Positions 53,725 through 63,037 are shown, counted from the stretch's first letter. The stretch is DNA of 64,000 nucleotides from Dyella sp. BiH032 (GCF_031954525.1 NZ_CP134867.1:4836001-4900000), one strand, 5' to 3'. Made by a program: numbers and translations. The notes: generated by a model not told the origin, from the letters alone.

Positions 53725-54621
53725 ATGGCACAACAGCAAATCAACCTTGGCACTCCGCCAACGGGTGCGGACGGCGACACCGTACGCACAGCCCTATCGA
53801 AATGCGTGAACAACTTCAACGACCTGGATGCACGCGTCACTACTGCAGCCAGCACAGCCAACGCGGCGTTGCCCATGGCTGGCGGCAGCATGATGGGGTC
53901 GATCGTCAATCGCTTGAACACCTACACCAATGTAGGAATGCAAATCACCAATCCGTCCGGCGGAGGTATTGGCGGCTCCTGGTCGGACTGGGTCAATCGC
54001 GGTGCCGCGATCCAGCTCGATTGCCTGAATCCCCAGGCGGCTTACCAGATCGTCCGCGCTTCGCACTGGGGTTCCCGACACCTCGCCAGCATCGATGCAT
54101 ATGAAGGCGGATCGCTTACATCACAGCCACGCTTGCACATTCATGTCGGCGGAACCACCAACGCATTTCAGTTTGTAGAAGGCGGCAGCGCCATCTTCGC
54201 CGGAACGCTTACGCAGAACTCCGATCATCGAATCAAGGATGACGTCACCGACCTGGAACCCGCGTCAGTAGCCGAGCGACTGCGTTCAATACGAGCAATC
54301 GAATACACCGACAAGCGGGATACCTCGTCGCGTCGCGTAGGCGTGATCGCTCACGAACTGCAGGCACTTTTCCCTTTGCTGGTCGATGGCGTGAAAGATG
54401 CGGTCAATACCACCCAGGTATGGGAGGGCGACCTCACGCCTTACGAGCCAGGGACGGAGCCACACGATTACGTGCCCCCGATCAGAGTCAAACGCGACGA
54501 ACCCGCGCTGCAGAACGTCAACTACATCGGGCTCATCCCGTATTTGATTGCGGCGTGGCAAGCCAGCGATGCGCGAGTTGCGGCCCTTGAGAAGCGCATT
54601 GAAGCAATCTCGTCGAAATAG
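53725..54621 (+). CDS. Tail fibre tip 2 with S74 self-cleaving chaperone domain
   Basis: A 298-residue fibre with the same N-terminal module as fibre 1 (MAQQQINLGTPPTG, DGDTVRTALSKCVNNFNDL), a different middle part, and an S74 chaperone region starting NSDHRIKDDVTDLEP and ending with a coiled coil (AALEKRIEAI). The middle part should form the receptor-contact tip. It lies 133 bp after fibre 1. Confidence 0.85.
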   Translation: MAQQQINLGTPPTGADGDTVRTALSKCVNNFNDLDARVTTAASTANAALPMAGGSMMGSIVNRLNTYTNVGMQITNPSGGGIGGSWSDWVNRGAAIQLDCLNPQAAYQIVRASHWGSRHLASIDAYEGGSLTSQPRLHIHVGGTTNAFQFVEGGSAIFAGTLTQNSDHRIKDDVTDLEPASVAERLRSIRAIEYTDKRDTSSRRVGVIAHELQALFPLLVDGVKDAVNTTQVWEGDLTPYEPGTEPHDYVPPIRVKRDEPALQNVNYIGLIPYLIAAWQASDARVAALEKRIEAISSK

Positions 54622-54695
54622 ATTTCCCGCAGCAATTTCTCTGCGATGCCACTACCTTCCCGAACCGGCTGGCATCAATCTATCGGATGACATTC

Positions 54696-55097
54696 ATGGC
54701 ACAGCAACTTATCAATCTCGGCACGGCACCCGCTGGTGCCGATGGCGACACAATTCGCACTGCCCTTACGAAGAGCAACAGCAATTTCTCGGACTTGTAC
54801 GGGCAGATTGGCGGCAAGATGGGCGCTACGGTCTTTACTTCCAATGTAGATGCCAACGCGACGCTTCCGTGCGGCAGCTACGGCTCATATAGCAGTGGCG
54901 CCACTAATGCCCCTGAAAGCAGCGGTGTCCTGCTGCACTTCATCGGCGCTCCGGACGGCTGCCAGATCTGGCAGGGATACGGCAATGGACGCATGTACCA
55001 CCGCCAGCGCTGGGGAGGCAATTGGTCGGCTTGGTATCAGATCTGGACCACGGCCAGTACCACGGTGGATGCCAACAACTTCATCAAGCGTGCCTGA
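54696..55097 (+). CDS. Tail fibre tip 3 with knob-like C-terminus
   Basis: A 133-residue protein with the shared module (MAQQLINLGTAPAG, DGDTIRTALTKSNSNFSDLY). Its different C-terminus has the GCQIWQGYGNGRMYHRQRW ... WSAWYQIWTT pattern of pyocin-knob-type domains. It lacks the S74 domain. A start at 54687 is also possible. Confidence 0.78.
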   Translation: MAQQLINLGTAPAGADGDTIRTALTKSNSNFSDLYGQIGGKMGATVFTSNVDANATLPCGSYGSYSSGATNAPESSGVLLHFIGAPDGCQIWQGYGNGRMYHRQRWGGNWSAWYQIWTTASTTVDANNFIKRA

Positions 55098-55098
55098 C

Positions 55099-55443
55099 AT
55101 GTCTATCACAACCACCACCGCATTTAATTTGCTTCCCGATGGCTCGATCGTAATGCAAGGCGACCATGCGCCCGGCGTAAGTGGTGCCAAACCCTTTTCA
55201 GAGCTGGGCGTTCAGTCCCAGCGCAAGAACCTTGGAAGCTATGAGATTCGTGGCCCATCTATCTCGCTTCCCGATGGCTGGCGCGCCACGGTCTATAGGG
55301 ATGAGAACGACGAGCCGACCCTGCGTATCCGGCTTCTACCCGACGCCGACGTCCTCACCGTACTGACATCCGACCCAGCAAGCGGCGAGCCCAAGGACAT
55401 CGTGCACATGCTCACGCTGCGTGTATCCATAGCATCCGCGTAA
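55099..55443 (+). CDS. Last gene of the tail cluster, unknown
   Basis: A 114-residue protein (MSITTTTAFNLLPDGSIV), beta-rich, with lower GC than the chromosome next to it. It starts just after the stop of fibre 3. Location suggests a tip-associated or fibre-partner protein. The cluster ends here, and the next gene is a convergent chromosomal permease. Confidence 0.6.
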   Translation: MSITTTTAFNLLPDGSIVMQGDHAPGVSGAKPFSELGVQSQRKNLGSYEIRGPSISLPDGWRATVYRDENDEPTLRIRLLPDADVLTVLTSDPASGEPKDIVHMLTLRVSIASA

Positions 55444-55487
55444 ATAAGATATAGAGGCTATTGTGGTCAGCGGTCCCGGCAGTGCGC

Positions 55488-56519
55488 CTAAATCAACCGC
55501 TCCGCCTCCAACTCCCCCTTCAAATACGCATAGTAGATCGGCGCAGCCACCAACCCCGGCAACCCGAACGCCGCCTCTACCAGTAACATTGCCACCAGCA
55601 ATTCCCACGCGCGAGCACGGATCTGCGTGCCGACGATGCGGGCGTTGAGGAAGTACTCCAGCTTGTGGATGAGGATGAGGAAACCCAGGGCCGCCACGCC
55701 GACGCCGAGCGAGACCGAAAGGCCGGCGATGGTGATGGCGGTGTTGGAGATGAGGTTGCCGATCACCGGCAGCAGGCCGACGATGAAGGTGATCACCACC
55801 AAGGTCTTGGCCAGCGGGATGTGAATGCCCATCAGCGGCAGCACGCCGAGCAGGAAGATGGCGGTGGCGACGGTGTTGATGAGCGAGATCTTGATCTGCG
55901 CGAACACGATGTTGTGGAAGGCCTCGGCCAGGCGCTGGCACCGCAGGCCGAGGGCCGCCGCGAGCGGGCCCACCTGATGCGCGGGTCGCGTGCGGCTGAG
56001 CGCGACGATGGCGCCGAGCACCATGCCGATGATGATGTGCACCAGCACGCGCGCGGTTTCCTTGCCGATCGATTGCAGGCTCACCGAATGCTTGCGGGTC
56101 AGTTCCAGCGCCATCACGCGCAGTTCGTCCACGCTGTCGGGCAGCCAGCCCACCACGGAAGCCGGCAGTTGCTGGCGCGCCTTTTCCACCAGCGGCATCA
56201 GCTGGTCCTGCCACAGCAACTCGGGGTTGCCCAGTTCGTTGCGGAAGAAGCTCAGCGCACCGAGGATCAGCAAGGTGAGCAGGCCCACCACGATCGCCGC
56301 GAGCAGCGCGACCACCAGCACGCGCGCGCGATCGCCGGGCACACGTTTGCCGAGCAGCGGCGCGGAGGACTGGACGATCTCGTACACCAGCAGCCCGGCG
56401 AACAGCGCCGGCAACAGGTGCAGGCATAGCACCAGCAGCAGGGCGACGCCCGCCAGCACGTAGGTGGCGATGCGGATCGGCAGGCTGGGCTGGCGGGGTT
56501 GGGGCAGGCTCGTTTCCAT
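55488..56519 (-). CDS. AI-2E family permease
   Basis: A 343-residue inner-membrane protein with about eight helices. It has the AI-2E (PF01594-type) region near the C-terminus, with FAQIKISLINTVATAIFLLGVLPLMG, VIGNLISNTAITIAGLSVSLG and HKLEYFLNARIVGTQIRARAWELL (read in parts). Members export small molecules or ions, and most are not proven AI-2 exporters. It starts at ATG 56519 (METSLPQPRQPS). It forms the right flank of the tail cluster. Confidence 0.88.
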   Translation of the reverse strand: METSLPQPRQPSLPIRIATYVLAGVALLLVLCLHLLPALFAGLLVYEIVQSSAPLLGKRVPGDRARVLVVALLAAIVVGLLTLLILGALSFFRNELGNPELLWQDQLMPLVEKARQQLPASVVGWLPDSVDELRVMALELTRKHSVSLQSIGKETARVLVHIIIGMVLGAIVALSRTRPAHQVGPLAAALGLRCQRLAEAFHNIVFAQIKISLINTVATAIFLLGVLPLMGIHIPLAKTLVVITFIVGLLPVIGNLISNTAITIAGLSVSLGVGVAALGFLILIHKLEYFLNARIVGTQIRARAWELLVAMLLVEAAFGLPGLVAAPIYYAYLKGELEAERLI

Positions 56520-56747
56520 GAAGAGGTGTGGCAGTCCGGGGAGTCCGCAGTCTGTCAGCAGCCCCTGACAGCCGCCACCCCGGAAAGGCAGGGTGTCGCC
56601 CTGCGCTTCAGGGAAGCAGAAGTCGCGCACGGTTGGCGCGCGTCCCTGGCGCACCGGGTGCCTGCCGGGGGTGGAGCGGAGATGCGGTCGCATCCCTGTC
56701 GTAAACTGCGACAGTTCTGTCCGACTGCTTCATCCACAGGGAATCCC

Positions 56748-57644
56748 ATGCGCACACGCCTGACGGCGACTTTCGCCGCCCTCGTCCTGCTCGCCGGCTG
56801 CTCGGCCCACAATCCCGCCAAACCTGCAGCCGCCACGGCGGCCACGCCGGCGCCTGAAGCGGCGAAACCGGCCGCCGCGGACGACAACCTCAACGCAGTG
56901 GCCTGGACCCAGACGGCGATCGAGCACGACCTTATCTATGTGCAGACATACCGCGACGCGCAGGCCCGCCTGCTGGCCGCGCTGAAGGACAAGAGCTGGG
57001 ACGCGCTCACCAAGGAAGACCGGGTAGCCCCCGCCAAGGGCCTGAAGCCGGCCATCGTGCTGGATATCGACGAGACCGTACTGGACAACTCGCCTTACCA
57101 GGCGCGCGTGATCCGCGGCGGCGGGGAGTTCAACGAGGCCGACTGGGCCGCCTGGTGTAAGGAAGCGAAGGCCCGGGCCCTGCCGGGTGTGGTCGAGTTC
57201 ACCCAGTTCGCCGCCAAGCACGGCATCGCGGTCATCTATATCTCCAACCGCGCCAAGGACCTGGACCAGGCCACCCTGGCCAATCTGCGCAGCGCGGGAC
57301 TGCCGGTCTCCGGCCCGGAAGCCTTCCTGGGGCTGGGCACCTTCGTCCAGGACTGCGAGCAGGTCGGCACCGAAAAGGGCTGCCGGCGCCAGCTGGTCAG
57401 TCGCAAATACCGTGTATTGATGCAGTTTGGCGACCAGATCGGCGATTTTGCGACCGTCCTGGCGAATAACGCCGAAGGGCGGGCTAAGGCCATCGCCCCC
57501 TACATGGCATGGATCGGCACGCGCTGGTTCGTCCTGCCCAACCCCACCTACGGCTCCTGGGAGCCGGCTTTGTTCAATAACGACTGGAGCGCGCCGCGCG
57601 ACGAGCGTCATCGCTTGAAAGTCAATGCGTTACGCATCGACTAA
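56748..57644 (+). CDS. Acid phosphatase/5'-nucleotidase lipoprotein, e(P4) family (HAD)
   Basis: A 298-residue protein. The signal peptide ends in lipobox LLAGC (Cys18). The class C acid phosphatase HAD core follows with the nucleophile motif LDIDET (Asp106 and Asp108), IYISNRAK for motif II, and FGDQIGDF for the metal-binding motif. It removes phosphate from nucleotides or other esters at the outer membrane or periplasm. Its stop is followed by the candidate small RNA region. Confidence 0.92.
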   Translation: MRTRLTATFAALVLLAGCSAHNPAKPAAATAATPAPEAAKPAAADDNLNAVAWTQTAIEHDLIYVQTYRDAQARLLAALKDKSWDALTKEDRVAPAKGLKPAIVLDIDETVLDNSPYQARVIRGGGEFNEADWAAWCKEAKARALPGVVEFTQFAAKHGIAVIYISNRAKDLDQATLANLRSAGLPVSGPEAFLGLGTFVQDCEQVGTEKGCRRQLVSRKYRVLMQFGDQIGDFATVLANNAEGRAKAIAPYMAWIGTRWFVLPNPTYGSWEPALFNNDWSAPRDERHRLKVNALRID

Positions 57645-57692
57645 GTCTGGCGATCGCGAAAAATCAATAGGTTAGCTAACGAAGCGCAGGTA

Positions 57693-57722
57693 TTGCCTTA
57701 GCTTCGCGGCTGCGGGTAAGAT
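57693..57722 (+). promoter_or_regulatory. Promoter of the candidate small RNA
   Basis: TTGCCT (57693-57698), 18-bp spacer, TAAGAT (57717-57722). It lies just past a small GTTAGCTAAC palindrome (57671-57680). Confidence 0.5.
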
Positions 57723-57728
57723 CGCCGG

Positions 57729-57827
57729 GCCGACCCTGCTGACCTACAGATTCTGCGGGCAAGGCCATTTCCCTTCCGGCTCTGCCGGATTACCCCGCGA
57801 GGCCCAACGCCCGCGGGGTTTTCTTTT
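57729..57827 (+). ncRNA. Candidate small RNA of about 100 nt
   Basis: Between the phosphatase and the next lipoprotein lies a stretch with a promoter, no supported reading frame, a TCCGGC/GCCGGA hairpin (about 57775-57789), and a strong terminator at the end. The spacing gives a transcript of about 100 nt starting near 57729. No known RNA family was recognised from sequence alone, and 6S and SRP RNA signatures do not fit. Confidence 0.45.
57793..57827 (+). terminator. Intrinsic terminator of the candidate small RNA
   Basis: CCCCGCG/CGCGGGG stem with an 11-12 nt loop, followed by TTTTCTTTT. It lies 129 bp before the next gene. Confidence 0.75.
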
Positions 57828-57955
57828 GGGCGCCCCGGAGCGTGAACAGGCTCCGAAACCGGACCACCGACCCTTGTCTCGCTCGTTCGGGCGCACTTAC
57901 GCTCCAGCGTCCATGGCGGGCTCATCCGCCCGTGCGCCTTCCGCGAGACCCTCCC

Positions 57956-58933
57956 ATGCGCTTCCGTCCGCTCCGCCATCTCCTGCCCGGGCTGGTCGCC
58001 CTGGTCCTGCTCGCCGCTTGCCATGACAAGGACAAGCCGCAGACGGAACTGCCTGGCGGCGCCACGCCGGAAGCGGCCGTGCAGATCCAGGTGAAGTACC
58101 TGAAGGCTGCGGACTTCGCCGGCTTCTGGAAGCACTCGCTGCCCCCGGCGGATTACGCCACCCTGCGTGCCGACTGGCCGCGCCAGCACGCCGGCGACCC
58201 GGCGCCCAGCGCCGAGGACAGCGCCGCGTTCGAGGCCAAGATGAAGGAGTTCACCGACCCCGGCGCCGAGGACAAGCTCTACGCACAGGCGAAGCCCCTG
58301 CTGGCCCAATGGCAGCGGCAGTACAGCGACCAGCTGCCCTTCATCATCGGCGTCATGCAGGGCATCGCGCGCACGGCCCTCGACCAGAACCGCACGATGA
58401 CGCCCGCGCAGAAACAACAGACCAACGAGGTGCTCGATGCCTTCGTGCCCTGGGCCCAGCAACAGTCGTCCTGGTTCGATCAAGCCAAGGCCAAGCAGGC
58501 GATCGACGCCTTCGTGGCCACGGCGCGCCAGCTGGATCTGAAGCACGCGGACCAGCTTCGCGCCATGGATTTCGATACCGCCATGCAGAAGTACGGCATA
58601 GGTTTCACCGGCCTGAAGAACGTGCTGGCGGTCTATGGCCTATCCATCGACCAGACCTTCGACTCGGTGAAGCTGACGCCGCTGGAGAGCGCCAACGGGC
58701 ATGCACGGGTAAAGATCGACTATACCCTGCTCGGCAAGCCGCTGAGCACCGAAGCCACCCTGGTACAGCAGGACGGCCGCTGGTACAGCGAAGACCTGCT
58801 GCAGAACGTGCGCGACGCGCACCTGCGCCTCGAAGCGCCCGTGATGGCCGCCAGCGCGCCCGCACCGGCGAGCAGCGCACGCGCGACCACCGCGCAGGCT
58901 CACGGCGCGACGCAGCCACCGGCCAAGCGTTAA
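57956..58933 (+). CDS. Lipoprotein of unknown function
   Basis: A 325-residue protein with a signal peptide and lipobox (LLAAC). The mature part is helical (residues about 40-230) with a beta-rich region at the end (VKIDYTLLGKPLSTEATLVQQ, in parts) and an Ala/Pro/Thr-rich tail. Longer frame starts upstream only add Arg/Pro residues. No known domain was recognised. It is followed by plsB after 61 bp. Confidence 0.65.
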   Translation: MRFRPLRHLLPGLVALVLLAACHDKDKPQTELPGGATPEAAVQIQVKYLKAADFAGFWKHSLPPADYATLRADWPRQHAGDPAPSAEDSAAFEAKMKEFTDPGAEDKLYAQAKPLLAQWQRQYSDQLPFIIGVMQGIARTALDQNRTMTPAQKQQTNEVLDAFVPWAQQQSSWFDQAKAKQAIDAFVATARQLDLKHADQLRAMDFDTAMQKYGIGFTGLKNVLAVYGLSIDQTFDSVKLTPLESANGHARVKIDYTLLGKPLSTEATLVQQDGRWYSEDLLQNVRDAHLRLEAPVMAASAPAPASSARATTAQAHGATQPPAKR

Positions 58934-58994
58934 GAGCCCGTTGTTCCCACGCCCGCCTTCCGGAACGGGCGGGTACACCCGGTACAATGCGCGG

Positions 58995-61718
58995 ATGCTG
59001 AATATGTCGACCGCGGAACTTCCCGCCCGCAGCCGCGCGCCCTGGTGGTTCAACCTGGCTGGGCAACTGCTCGAATCCTGGGTGCGCCTGCGGCGCGACC
59101 CGGCCGAACCCGCGGCGCTGCTCAAGCCCGGCATCCCCGTGTGCTACGTGGTGGAGCGCGATGGTTTCTCCGACGCGCTGATCCTCGACCGCGCCTGCCG
59201 CGAGGCCGGCCTGCCCAGCCCCATGCAGCCGCTGCAGGGCACGCGCCGCAAGCGCTCGATGTTCGCGCTGGTGCGCCGTGACGGCTGGCTGTTCGGCCGC
59301 AACCGCCATCGCGCGCCGACAGATACGCTGAGCCAGTTGGTACGCACCCTGGAAGCCGATCCGCAGCACGACATCCAGATCGTGCCCGTGTCCATCTACG
59401 TCGGCCGCGCGCCGAACCGCGAGTCGGGCTGGTTCAGTGTGCTGTTCTCTGAGAATTGGGTGATGGTCGGCCGCTTCCGCCGCTTGCTCGCCTTGCTGCT
59501 CAACGGCCGCGACACGGTGGTGCATTTTTCCACGCCGGTCTCGCTGCGCTCGGTGATGACCGAGGCCGGCGAGATTGCGCAGCCGGAGCGCTTCGCGCGC
59601 AAGATCGCCCGCGTGCTGCGTACGCACTTCCGCCGCATCCGCGCGGCGGTGATCGGTCCGGATCTCTCCCATCGCCGCACCATGGTCGACGCCGTGCTCA
59701 ATGCCGAGCCGGTGCGCGACGCCATCGAGGCTACCGCGGCGAAGGAGAACATCAGCCACGCCAAGGCCTGGCGCAAGGCGCAGGACATGGTGTTCGAGAT
59801 CTCCGCCGACTACTCGCACCCGGTGGTGCGCTCGGTTTCGTTCCTGCTGTCCAACTTCTGGAACAAGCTGTACGACGGCATCGCCATGCATCACTTCGAC
59901 AAGGTCCGCGCCGCCGCGCCGGGCCATGAAGTGGTGTACGTACCCTGCCACCGCAGCCACGCCGACTACCTGCTGCTGAGCTACCAGCTGCATCAGTCCG
60001 GCGTGGTCGTTCCGCACATCGCCGCGGGCGTGAACCTCAACCTGCCGGTGATCGGCCCGCTGCTGCGGCGCGGCGGCGCGTTCTTCCTGCGCCGCAGCTT
60101 CAAGGGCAACGCGCTGTATTCGGTGCTGTTCAACGAATACCTCGCCCAGCTGATCGATCGCGGCGTGCCGATCGAGTACTTCATCGAAGGCGGTCGCTCC
60201 CGCACCGGCCGCCTGCTGGCGCCGCGCGCCGGCATGCTGGTGATGACGGTGCGCGCCTTCCTGCGTGCGCCGCGCCGCCCGGTGCTGTTCCAGCCCGTGT
60301 ACATCGGCTACGAAAAGCTGATGGAAGGCAAGAGCTACGTCGGCGAACTCTCCGGCAAGCCCAAGGAAAAAGAATCGCTGATCGGCCTGCTGCGCGGCCT
60401 GAAGGTGCTGCGCCAGCGCTACGGCCACGTCGCGCTCAACTTCGGCGAGCCGATCGAGCTGAACCCGCTGCTCGACGCCACCGGCGCCAACTGGCGTGCC
60501 GCCAGCGGCGATCCCGACGCCAAGCCCGAATGGCTCAACGGCGTGGTCGATCAGCTCGCGGAGAAGATCCAGATCAACATCAACCGCGCCGCGGACGTGA
60601 ACCCCATCAACCTGCTCGCGCTGGCCCTGCTGGCCACGCCCAAGCACGCGATGGCGGAGAACGATCTGCTCGGCCAGCTGGAACTGATGAAGGCGCTGCT
60701 CGAAGAGCTGCCCTACTCCGACCGCATGACGCTCACCCCGATGGACCCGGCCGGCATCATCGCCTACGGCGAGCAGATGGGCTGGATCCGCCGCGTGCGC
60801 CACCCGCTGGGCGACGTGCTGGTGACCGAGGGCGAGCAGGCGGTGCTGCTCAGCTACTTCCGCAACAACGTGCTGCACCTGATGGCCACCGCCGCGTGGG
60901 TGGCCTGCTGCTTCCTCAACAACCGCCGCATGACGCGCGCCTCGGTGCTGCGCCTGGGCCGCATCATCTATCCGTTCATCCAGGGCGAGCTGTTCCTGCC
61001 GTGGGACGCCGAAGGCTTTGGCCAGCAGGTGCAGGCCACCATCGACTTCTTCGTGCGCCGCGGCCTGCTGGAAGCCACCGGCGAAGGCCGCGTGCTGGAG
61101 CGCGGCCCCGGCCAGGACGATGCCGCCTATCAGTTGCGCGTCATCGCGCGCAGCCTCATCCAGGCGTTCGAGCGCTACTACATCACCATCGCCGCACTGG
61201 TGAAGAACGGCCCGCACGTACTCACGCCGTCGGAGCTGGAGAACGCCTGCACGCTCACCGCGCAGCGCCTGGCGCTGCTCAACGAATTGTCTGCGCCGGA
61301 GTTCTTCGACAAGGCGCTGTTCCGCGGCTTCATCCAGAAGTTGCGCGAGAGCAAGATCATCTGGACCGATGCCGACGGCAAGCTTGATTACGACGCCGCA
61401 CTGGAAGTGATGGTGCGCGATGCCCGCGTCATCCTCGCCCGCGAAGTACGCCACTCGATCCTCAAGATCACGCCCGGTGGCGACAACGACAAGAACCTGG
61501 ACGAGAAGGAAGGCACTGCCCAGGCGCCTGCCGCCGCGTCGACTCCTATCGACGAGACGGCCACCATCGCGCCGCCCACGGCCGTGCCGCTGCCGGACGA
61601 TGCTTCCGCCGAGGACCTGCACCGCCGGCACGTGGATGCCGAACACCACGCTCACGAACACGAGCCCGTGCGCCCGGTCGACGGCGACGCGGGCAACGAT
61701 CCGGAGCCGCGCGCCTGA
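58995..61718 (+). CDS. plsB: Glycerol-3-phosphate acyltransferase PlsB
   Basis: A 907-residue membrane-associated enzyme that makes lysophosphatidate. Acyltransferase blocks are present: the HX4D motif with His319 and Asp324 in CHRSHADYLLLSY, GGAFFLRRSF, FIEGGRSRTGRLL and FQPVYIGYEKLMEG. The length exceeds E. coli PlsB (807) mainly by a low-complexity Ala/Pro/His/Glu tail after residue 830. ATG 58995 lies 9 bp after TACAATG, a possible -10 for a leader-poor transcript. The tail is unlikely to be catalytic. Confidence 0.95.
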   Translation: MLNMSTAELPARSRAPWWFNLAGQLLESWVRLRRDPAEPAALLKPGIPVCYVVERDGFSDALILDRACREAGLPSPMQPLQGTRRKRSMFALVRRDGWLFGRNRHRAPTDTLSQLVRTLEADPQHDIQIVPVSIYVGRAPNRESGWFSVLFSENWVMVGRFRRLLALLLNGRDTVVHFSTPVSLRSVMTEAGEIAQPERFARKIARVLRTHFRRIRAAVIGPDLSHRRTMVDAVLNAEPVRDAIEATAAKENISHAKAWRKAQDMVFEISADYSHPVVRSVSFLLSNFWNKLYDGIAMHHFDKVRAAAPGHEVVYVPCHRSHADYLLLSYQLHQSGVVVPHIAAGVNLNLPVIGPLLRRGGAFFLRRSFKGNALYSVLFNEYLAQLIDRGVPIEYFIEGGRSRTGRLLAPRAGMLVMTVRAFLRAPRRPVLFQPVYIGYEKLMEGKSYVGELSGKPKEKESLIGLLRGLKVLRQRYGHVALNFGEPIELNPLLDATGANWRAASGDPDAKPEWLNGVVDQLAEKIQININRAADVNPINLLALALLATPKHAMAENDLLGQLELMKALLEELPYSDRMTLTPMDPAGIIAYGEQMGWIRRVRHPLGDVLVTEGEQAVLLSYFRNNVLHLMATAAWVACCFLNNRRMTRASVLRLGRIIYPFIQGELFLPWDAEGFGQQVQATIDFFVRRGLLEATGEGRVLERGPGQDDAAYQLRVIARSLIQAFERYYITIAALVKNGPHVLTPSELENACTLTAQRLALLNELSAPEFFDKALFRGFIQKLRESKIIWTDADGKLDYDAALEVMVRDARVILAREVRHSILKITPGGDNDKNLDEKEGTAQAPAAASTPIDETATIAPPTAVPLPDDASAEDLHRRHVDAEHHAHEHEPVRPVDGDAGNDPEPRA

Positions 61719-61772
61719 GCGCGGCTTCATGACCTCTTCCACGGCCCACCGCCGCACCGGTAACGAACAGCC

Positions 61773-62525
61773 ATGAGCGACTCGCAGCAGACCACCCATT
61801 TCGGCTTCCGCGACGTACCCGTCGGCGAGAAGCAAAAGCTCGTCGGCCGCGTGTTCACCTCGGTGGCCAGCAGCTACGACCTGATGAACGACCTGATGTC
61901 GTTCGGCATCCACCGCCTGTGGAAGCGCCACTTCGTCGCCATCAGCGGCGTGCGCAAGGGCGATCGCGTGCTGGACCTGGCCGGCGGCACCGGCGACATC
62001 GCCGCGCTACTCAAGCCGGTGGTCGGCGCCGAGGGCGAAGTGGTGGTGGGCGACATCAACGCCGCCATGCTCAGTGTCGGCCGCGACCGCCTCACCGACC
62101 GCGGCCTGGTCGGCGGCCTGCGCTGGGCGCAGCTCAACGCCGAGTGCCTGCCCTTCCCCGACAACAGCTTCGACGCCGTGACCATGGCCTTCGGCCTGCG
62201 CAACGTCACCGACAAGGACAAAGCCCTGGCCGACATCTGCCGCGTGCTCAAGCCCGGCGGCCGCGCGCTGGTGCTGGAATTCTCGAAAGTGCAGAGCGAA
62301 CTCTTCAGCAAGCTCTACGACTTCCACTCCTTCAAGGTGCTGCCGAAGCTCGGCCAGCTGTTCGCCGGCGACGCGGACAGCTACCAGTACCTGGCCGAGT
62401 CCATCCGCAAGCACCCGGACCAGCAAACGCTCAAGGGGATGATGAAGCGTGCCGGCTTCGGCAAGGTGGAGGTGCGCAATCTCACCAATGGGATCGTGGC
62501 GATCCACAAGGCTTACAAGCTGTAA
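61773..62525 (+). CDS. ubiE: Ubiquinone/menaquinone methyltransferase UbiE
   Basis: A 250-residue C-methyltransferase (E. coli 251). The family start [20 protein letters not shown], the SAM motif [39 protein letters not shown] (in parts) and the C-terminal [15 protein letters not shown] are intact. It methylates the benzoquinol ring in ubiquinone synthesis. It lies 54 bp after plsB and could share its transcript. Confidence 0.96.
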   Translation: MSDSQQTTHFGFRDVPVGEKQKLVGRVFTSVASSYDLMNDLMSFGIHRLWKRHFVAISGVRKGDRVLDLAGGTGDIAALLKPVVGAEGEVVVGDINAAMLSVGRDRLTDRGLVGGLRWAQLNAECLPFPDNSFDAVTMAFGLRNVTDKDKALADICRVLKPGGRALVLEFSKVQSELFSKLYDFHSFKVLPKLGQLFAGDADSYQYLAESIRKHPDQQTLKGMMKRAGFGKVEVRNLTNGIVAIHKAYKL

Positions 62526-62562
62526 GCCACCGATACGCCCGAGCCGCAGATTGCGGTGAGCG

Positions 62563-62629
62563 CAGCGAACCCCGACAGCCACGCCGTGTAGCCGGGCGCA
62601 CGTTGGGGTTCGCTTACGCTCACCCCAAC
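62563..62629. repeat. REP-like inverted pair after ubiE
   Basis: GGTGAGCGCAGCGAACCCC is followed about 25 bp later by GGGGTTCGCTTACGCTCACC, forming a large stem-loop. The second arm on its own also gives a GTTGGGGT/ACCCCAAC hairpin. It may end ubiE transcription. Palindromic units of this type are common in Xanthomonads. Confidence 0.65.
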
Positions 62630-62638
62630 CTACGGTGG

Positions 62639-63037
62639 CTACACGGTTTCCCTGACCGCCTTGCGCAATCGCTTGTCCACACACATCGCCGCGTCCGCCT
62701 GTGCCAGCAGCGCTTCCGGGTCGCGCCCGTCCTGCGCGGCGACGACCATGCCGATGCTAGGGCCGGCATAGTCGATCGATGTCCCCGCGAGAGCGAAACG
62801 GCCTGTGGTCTCCGCTTGCAACCGGTCGCGCATGGCATGCGCAGCAGCTTCGACGTCCCCACCATGCGGCGCATGCGACAGCACCACGAACTCGTCCCCG
62901 CCTAGCCGCGCCACGAAATCACCCGCACGCGACGCGCTCTGCAACCGTCCGCCGATGGCCGCCAGGACCTGGTCGCCCACCTCGTGGCCGTAGCGACGAG
63001 TGAATGAATGCGTTTTGCGCAGCGAAACCCAATCCAC
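62639..63037 (-). pseudogene. Truncated GGDEF domain (diguanylate cyclase remnant)
   Basis: About 132 residues carry the second half of a GGDEF domain: RRYGHEVGDQVLAAI, the active-site ARLGGDEFVVL, and LLAQADAAMCVDKRLRK. The first half, with the DxDxFK metal-binding region, and any sensor domain are missing. Upstream sequence changes abruptly at about 63010 into the lower-GC immunity gene. The GTG at 63037 is the only start. It is likely inactive and displaced by an insertion. A small GGDEF-like regulatory protein is the alternative. Confidence 0.65.

Noticed and set aside
39464..55443. An intact temperate prophage
   Set aside because: No integrase, att repeats, terminase, portal, capsid or replication genes are present, and flanking genes lie only 15 and 45 bp from the cluster.
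55444..55487. A right-hand attachment site for the tail cluster
   Set aside because: The 44-bp gap shows no sequence repeated at the left border (39449-39463).
57729..57827. 6S RNA or SRP RNA
   Set aside because: The expected conserved loops (the GGAAG-type SRP tetraloop region, or the long 6S hairpin with central bubble) are not visible.
58605..61931. A 1108-residue open frame on the minus strand opposite plsB
   Set aside because: It is an artefact of GC bias. plsB on the other strand has every catalytic motif.
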